Shown: positions 31,187-33,686 of the stretch, in pieces | Position numbering within the stretch: the stretch's first letter is position 1 | Layout of the letters: each line of letters opens with the position of its first letter | IMG/VR virus record: IMGVR_UViG_3300028610_002416 | Location: 1-33,686 of that record | Direction: 5' to 3' (one strand) | Length of the DNA: 33,686 nt | DNA from: a virus | Program-made: the position numbers and the translations under genes | The notes under the pieces: generated by a model | Databases searched by the model: none | Told to the model about the DNA's origin: nothing | What the model saw: the letters and a program-made list of their open reading frames with translations, nothing else

Positions 31187-31321
31187 TTGTGCAGGTTGCA
31201 CAAGTACCCCGGTACTATCACCCCTTAACTCCCCACAAATCGCGCTGTAAATCGGTTTCAGCACGATTCACCCGAACAGGCGTTCTAATACCCGCTATTT
31301 TACAAAAAGACTATTTTGTAA
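31187..31321. promoter_or_regulatory. Regulatory hub with four dyads
   Basis: In the 321-nt gap before the gene at 31435: TTGTGCA-GGT-TGCACAA (31187-31203), GTACC-CC-GGTAC (31204-31215), the LexA-like CGAACAGGCGTTCT (31273-31286) that repeats the late-region site at 11232, and TTTACAAAA/TTTTGTAAA (31299-31307 and 31314-31322). No gene seen. Looks like a control region for the terminal early gene and possibly for a lysis-lysogeny decision. Confidence 0.65.
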
Positions 31322-31384
31322 AGTAAAGGAATTGAGGAAATTTCGAGCAATTTCAGCCAGATTCACGGTATTTTTCCAACTGGC

Positions 31385-31393
31385 TGATATAAT
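31385..31393 (+). promoter_or_regulatory. Extended -10 promoter, leader copy 2
   Basis: TGATATAAT, followed by a leader (AAACCAAATTCAATTCACGC, AAAGGAGAA) nearly the same as that at 29890. Confidence 0.65.
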
Positions 31394-31434
31394 AGAAGTA
31401 AAACCAAATTCAATTCACGCAAAGGAGAAAGAAC

Positions 31435-31635
31435 GTGCCTAAACTTTATGTTAACGAAGAAAACTTAGGAACAGAAGCAACCAGGGAGCAAGCTCTGCAG
31501 GTCATTAAAATTTTACAATCCCAGAGATGGAATGTGAATTACGGCGACAGCCTGATGAATGATCACATCACAGACGAGGATCAAGCTAACTTTGACGCCG
31601 CCTTCTACAAAGCATTAGACAAAATCGCCGAATAG
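31435..31635 (+). CDS. Small acidic protein
   Basis: 66 residues from GTG (AAAGGAG about 8 nt upstream). PKLYVNEENLGTEATREQAL, QVIKILQSQRWNVNYGDSLM, then TDEDQANFDAAFYKALDKIA. Two helices around a short strand. Own promoter and terminator, i.e. a monocistronic unit at the end of the early block. Not recognised. Confidence 0.65.
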   Translation: MPKLYVNEENLGTEATREQALQVIKILQSQRWNVNYGDSLMNDHITDEDQANFDAAFYKALDKIAE

Positions 31636-31650
31636 ACCGCTAACCCCCAA

Positions 31651-31690
31651 AAGCCCCCCGGCGTCACCACGAGCCGGGGGGCTTTTTTTT
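31651..31690 (+). terminator. Strong intrinsic terminator
   Basis: 10-bp perfect stem GCCCCCCGGC/GCCGGGGGGC around 10 nt, followed by eight T. It closes the early block ahead of the convergent collar gene. From 31691 to 31935 I see no convincing gene; it includes GAGGC-T7-C-GCCTC (about 31867-31884). Confidence 0.92.
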
Positions 31691-31935
31691 GCGTCTATTT
31701 TCGGAGCCAAGCGCGGGCGATCCCCAACGGCTTTGAAATTTCAAAATCAGATTTTGGAACCCAGACGAGACAACGCCAAGGCCAAGGCTCTGCACATTCG
31801 CAGCTCCGCGCTACAGCGCGTTGCCTCCTCCCTACGGTCGGGGCCGGGCTTCCGCTGGTGGTGCCGAGGCTTTTTTTCGCCTCTTCCTTGGGGCCGATCA
31901 CCGCCGCCAACGAGTCGGCAATACAAGTTTGAGCG

Positions 31936-33686
31936 TTATACAATCCGCATAATGAACGCCAGGCTATAGTACGGCGGCAAAATATCCTGCGTCGTACTCA
32001 ATGCGTTGGCCGTGGAGCCGGTGACGCCGTGGCCGTGGCTGTCGCTGGCCGTGGAGCCGGTGACGCCGTGGCCGTGGCTGTCGCTGGAAACCGAGCCATT
32101 AACCGCGTGACCATGACCGGATCGTGCCAAATTGACAGTAGGCGCCCCGACAACCTCAGTCTCCTGATTGGAATTAGATGCGCCTAAGCTAAATGTATCG
32201 CCGTGGCTGTGGCTGTCCGAGGCCGCCGCCAGCGAGCCGTCACCGTGACTGTGGCTGTCCGAGGCTGCAGCCAGCGAGCCGTCACCGTGGCTATGCCGGA
32301 TATCGACGCTGGCCGCGCCGCCCGTATCGTCGATCGCGTAGGTAGTCCCGGAGCCGACGATGAAACGATCCCGGAGATCCGGTGTACCGCCAGAGCCGTC
32401 GCAGAGCGCCCAGCCGGCCGGCACCGACGCCCCGGACCACATTATGATGCCGCCAATCGGCGTCAGCCCTGGCTCCGCAGTTGACCCGCTGCTGCTACTG
32501 CGGCTCTGGCTGCTGCTACGCCGGCGACTACTACGCCGGCGACTGCTACGCTTACGCGCACGCCGACGCCCTTTGCTTTTGCGACCGCTGTCCCCCTCCG
32601 CCTCCAGGGCAAAGGCGAAGACCGAGCCGAGCGTGAGCTCCTGCTCCCAGGTGATCTCCCCGATTCGGCGGGGATCATAGCGGATGTCGTAATCCTCAAC
32701 CAACTCAATCACGCGGCCGGTGACGGCGGGGCCGCCCCAGGGCGGAGCCGCCACCGAGACCACGTCATAAAGCTCCAGCGTGAAATGTGGTCGGGCGACG
32801 AGAATCGCGCAAACCTCCTGGGCCTGTTCGTGATCCAGCATAGCCTCAGCCTGCTCCACACATTGCGCGTTCGAGGCAAGCGTACCGTTTTCGACGCTCA
32901 AGAGCCGCGTCTGACCGGTCAGCGCAATCTCGGCCGCATCCTCAGCCGTGCCGGTGTAGGTCAGATCCGGGCCGCCGAGGACCGCTACACTGTTGAACCG
33001 TGGCGATGACTCAAGGACCACACTCTCCGGCAGCAGCGGATGCTCCGCCGTGCCGTTGGCGAAGTCGTAGGTATACGTGGCCGCCTCGCCCGTGTCGAGT
33101 TGTTTCCATTGGACCTCACCGGCCAGACCAGCGTAGAGGGCCTCGTGGCACTCGGCCATCAGCTCCTGCAAAACCATATCACCATCATCAAACTTGATGG
33201 CGATGAAGCTGGTTGAATAACCGAAGCTACCGCTAGCTAGCGTCAGGCCGACTTCGCCCAGGACCGAAGCGGCAATGGCGCTGTGGGTCTGGCTGCTGAA
33301 CTCGGTGTTGCTGGCGTAGCGCCAGGCTTCGAGGCGGCCCCAGAAATCGATGCAGGTCAGAAGCAAAGTGCCATCCTCGGTGTATTCCAGGCTTTCCACC
33401 CAGCAACGCGGCAAGGCCTGCCCCGCCGTGGCCCCAACCAAACCGCGCGTCAGCGTGACCACCGCGCCACGGGTCAGCGTCGGGTAGTCGTTGGCCAAGT
33501 CGTCGAATCTATCGCCACGATTGTCGAGCCAGATGGCCAAGTAACCCATCTTCTCACTCACCTCCTCATAGTGGTAAGCGAGGAGGTGCGCGGTCAGTGT
33601 CTCAGAGCCAATGGTGAGGGTGAAGGTCGGGATGCCGCCGAGGATCTTCTGGGCATCGATGAGGGCCTGCTGATAGACGGTGCTAA
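31936..33686 (-). CDS. Tail hub/collar protein with His-rich tip (5' end missing)
   Basis: The frame is open to the right edge (582 residues seen). The GTG at 33561 is not needed, since coding continues upstream (STVYQQALIDAQKILGGIPT, LTIGSETLTAHLLAYHYEE). The first part looks like a baseplate-hub or gpD-like fold (LEYTEDGTLLLTCIDFWGRL, VEDYDIRYDPRRIGEITWEQ). Next is an Arg/Ser low-complexity linker (RKSKGRRRARKRSSRRRSSR) and a collar domain (GGIIMWSGASVPAGWALCDG, TPDLRDRFIVGSG). The end has HSHGDGSLAAASDS and SDSHGHGVTGSTA repeats with HxH motifs. HxH repeats bind iron in the tips of T4 and P2 fibres. Likely the host-contact protein at the tail end. Confidence 0.82.
   Translation of the reverse strand, partial: STVYQQALIDAQKILGGIPTFTLTIGSETLTAHLLAYHYEEVSEKMGYLAIWLDNRGDRFDDLANDYPTLTRGAVVTLTRGLVGATAGQALPRCWVESLEYTEDGTLLLTCIDFWGRLEAWRYASNTEFSSQTHSAIAASVLGEVGLTLASGSFGYSTSFIAIKFDDGDMVLQELMAECHEALYAGLAGEVQWKQLDTGEAATYTYDFANGTAEHPLLPESVVLESSPRFNSVAVLGGPDLTYTGTAEDAAEIALTGQTRLLSVENGTLASNAQCVEQAEAMLDHEQAQEVCAILVARPHFTLELYDVVSVAAPPWGGPAVTGRVIELVEDYDIRYDPRRIGEITWEQELTLGSVFAFALEAEGDSGRKSKGRRRARKRSSRRRSSRRRSSSQSRSSSSGSTAEPGLTPIGGIIMWSGASVPAGWALCDGSGGTPDLRDRFIVGSGTTYAIDDTGGAASVDIRHSHGDGSLAAASDSHSHGDGSLAAASDSHSHGDTFSLGASNSNQETEVVGAPTVNLARSGHGHAVNGSVSSDSHGHGVTGSTASDSHGHGVTGSTANALSTTQDILPPYYSLAFIMRIV

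Noticed and set aside
31695-31943. Minus-strand open frame after the collar gene
   Set aside because: Starts at TTG overlapping the stop without a ribosome binding site; composition not protein-like.

Overview
The window looks like part of a tailed double-stranded DNA phage, or a phage-plasmid, from an environmental bacterium. The host cannot be named from the sequence; a Chloroflexota host is only a guess. There are no rRNA, tRNA, CRISPR, transposase or integrase genes. Both ends cut through minus-strand structural genes, so a tape measure, tail tube and endolysin, if present, lie outside.

Layout. (1) 1-11091, minus strand, is the late head module, transcribed leftward: small terminase-like protein, two small membrane proteins, large terminase, a small protein, a Cys/His-rich mini-gene interrupted by TGA, portal, a fused prohead protease-major capsid gene with an internal ribosome binding site, a membrane-anchored virion protein, an HhH protein, a head-tail adaptor candidate, a virion protein, and a giant protein built of 18-residue repeats that runs off the left edge. 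(2) 11092-12370 holds a putative late promoter with a LexA-like dyad and four small minus-strand genes. (3) 12398-24598, plus strand, starts at a consensus promoter. It encodes HTH regulators, membrane proteins, a membrane-anchored FtsK/HerA-type ATPase, a DnaA-N/winged-helix initiator followed by a six-iteron array with an AT-rich segment (putative origin), a ParB-like protein with four zinc ribbons, a DnaQ-type exonuclease and many small proteins. (4) 24599-27870 holds one excisionase-like gene and then about 2.7 kb with no credible gene, dominated by a 1.7 kb tract almost free of adenine on the plus strand. (5) 27871-31690 carries small early genes, several zinc-binding, separated by hairpins and a few promoters, and ends at a strong terminator. 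(6) 31936-33686, minus strand, is a tail hub/collar protein with a His-rich tip, cut by the right edge.

How it fits together. The late genes at both edges point leftward, so on a circular or circularly permuted genome they would form one late operon ending at the collar gene, convergent with the early block at about 31.7-31.9 kb. The initiator plus iterons, the ParB-like protein, and three copies of a 23-bp palindrome (one inside the parB-like gene, one touching the capsid gene's ribosome binding site) suggest maintenance as a plasmid in a lysogenic phase; this is inference. Two near-identical LexA-like dyads suggest SOS-type induction.

The most unusual element is the A-depleted tract at 25786-27480: 7 adenines in 1,436 nt, with A-free runs of 407 and 349 nt. 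Because every stop codon needs an A on this strand (and a T on the other), its long open frames mean nothing. It sits behind a promoter-like element shared with the neighbouring HTH gene. I could not match it to any described element.
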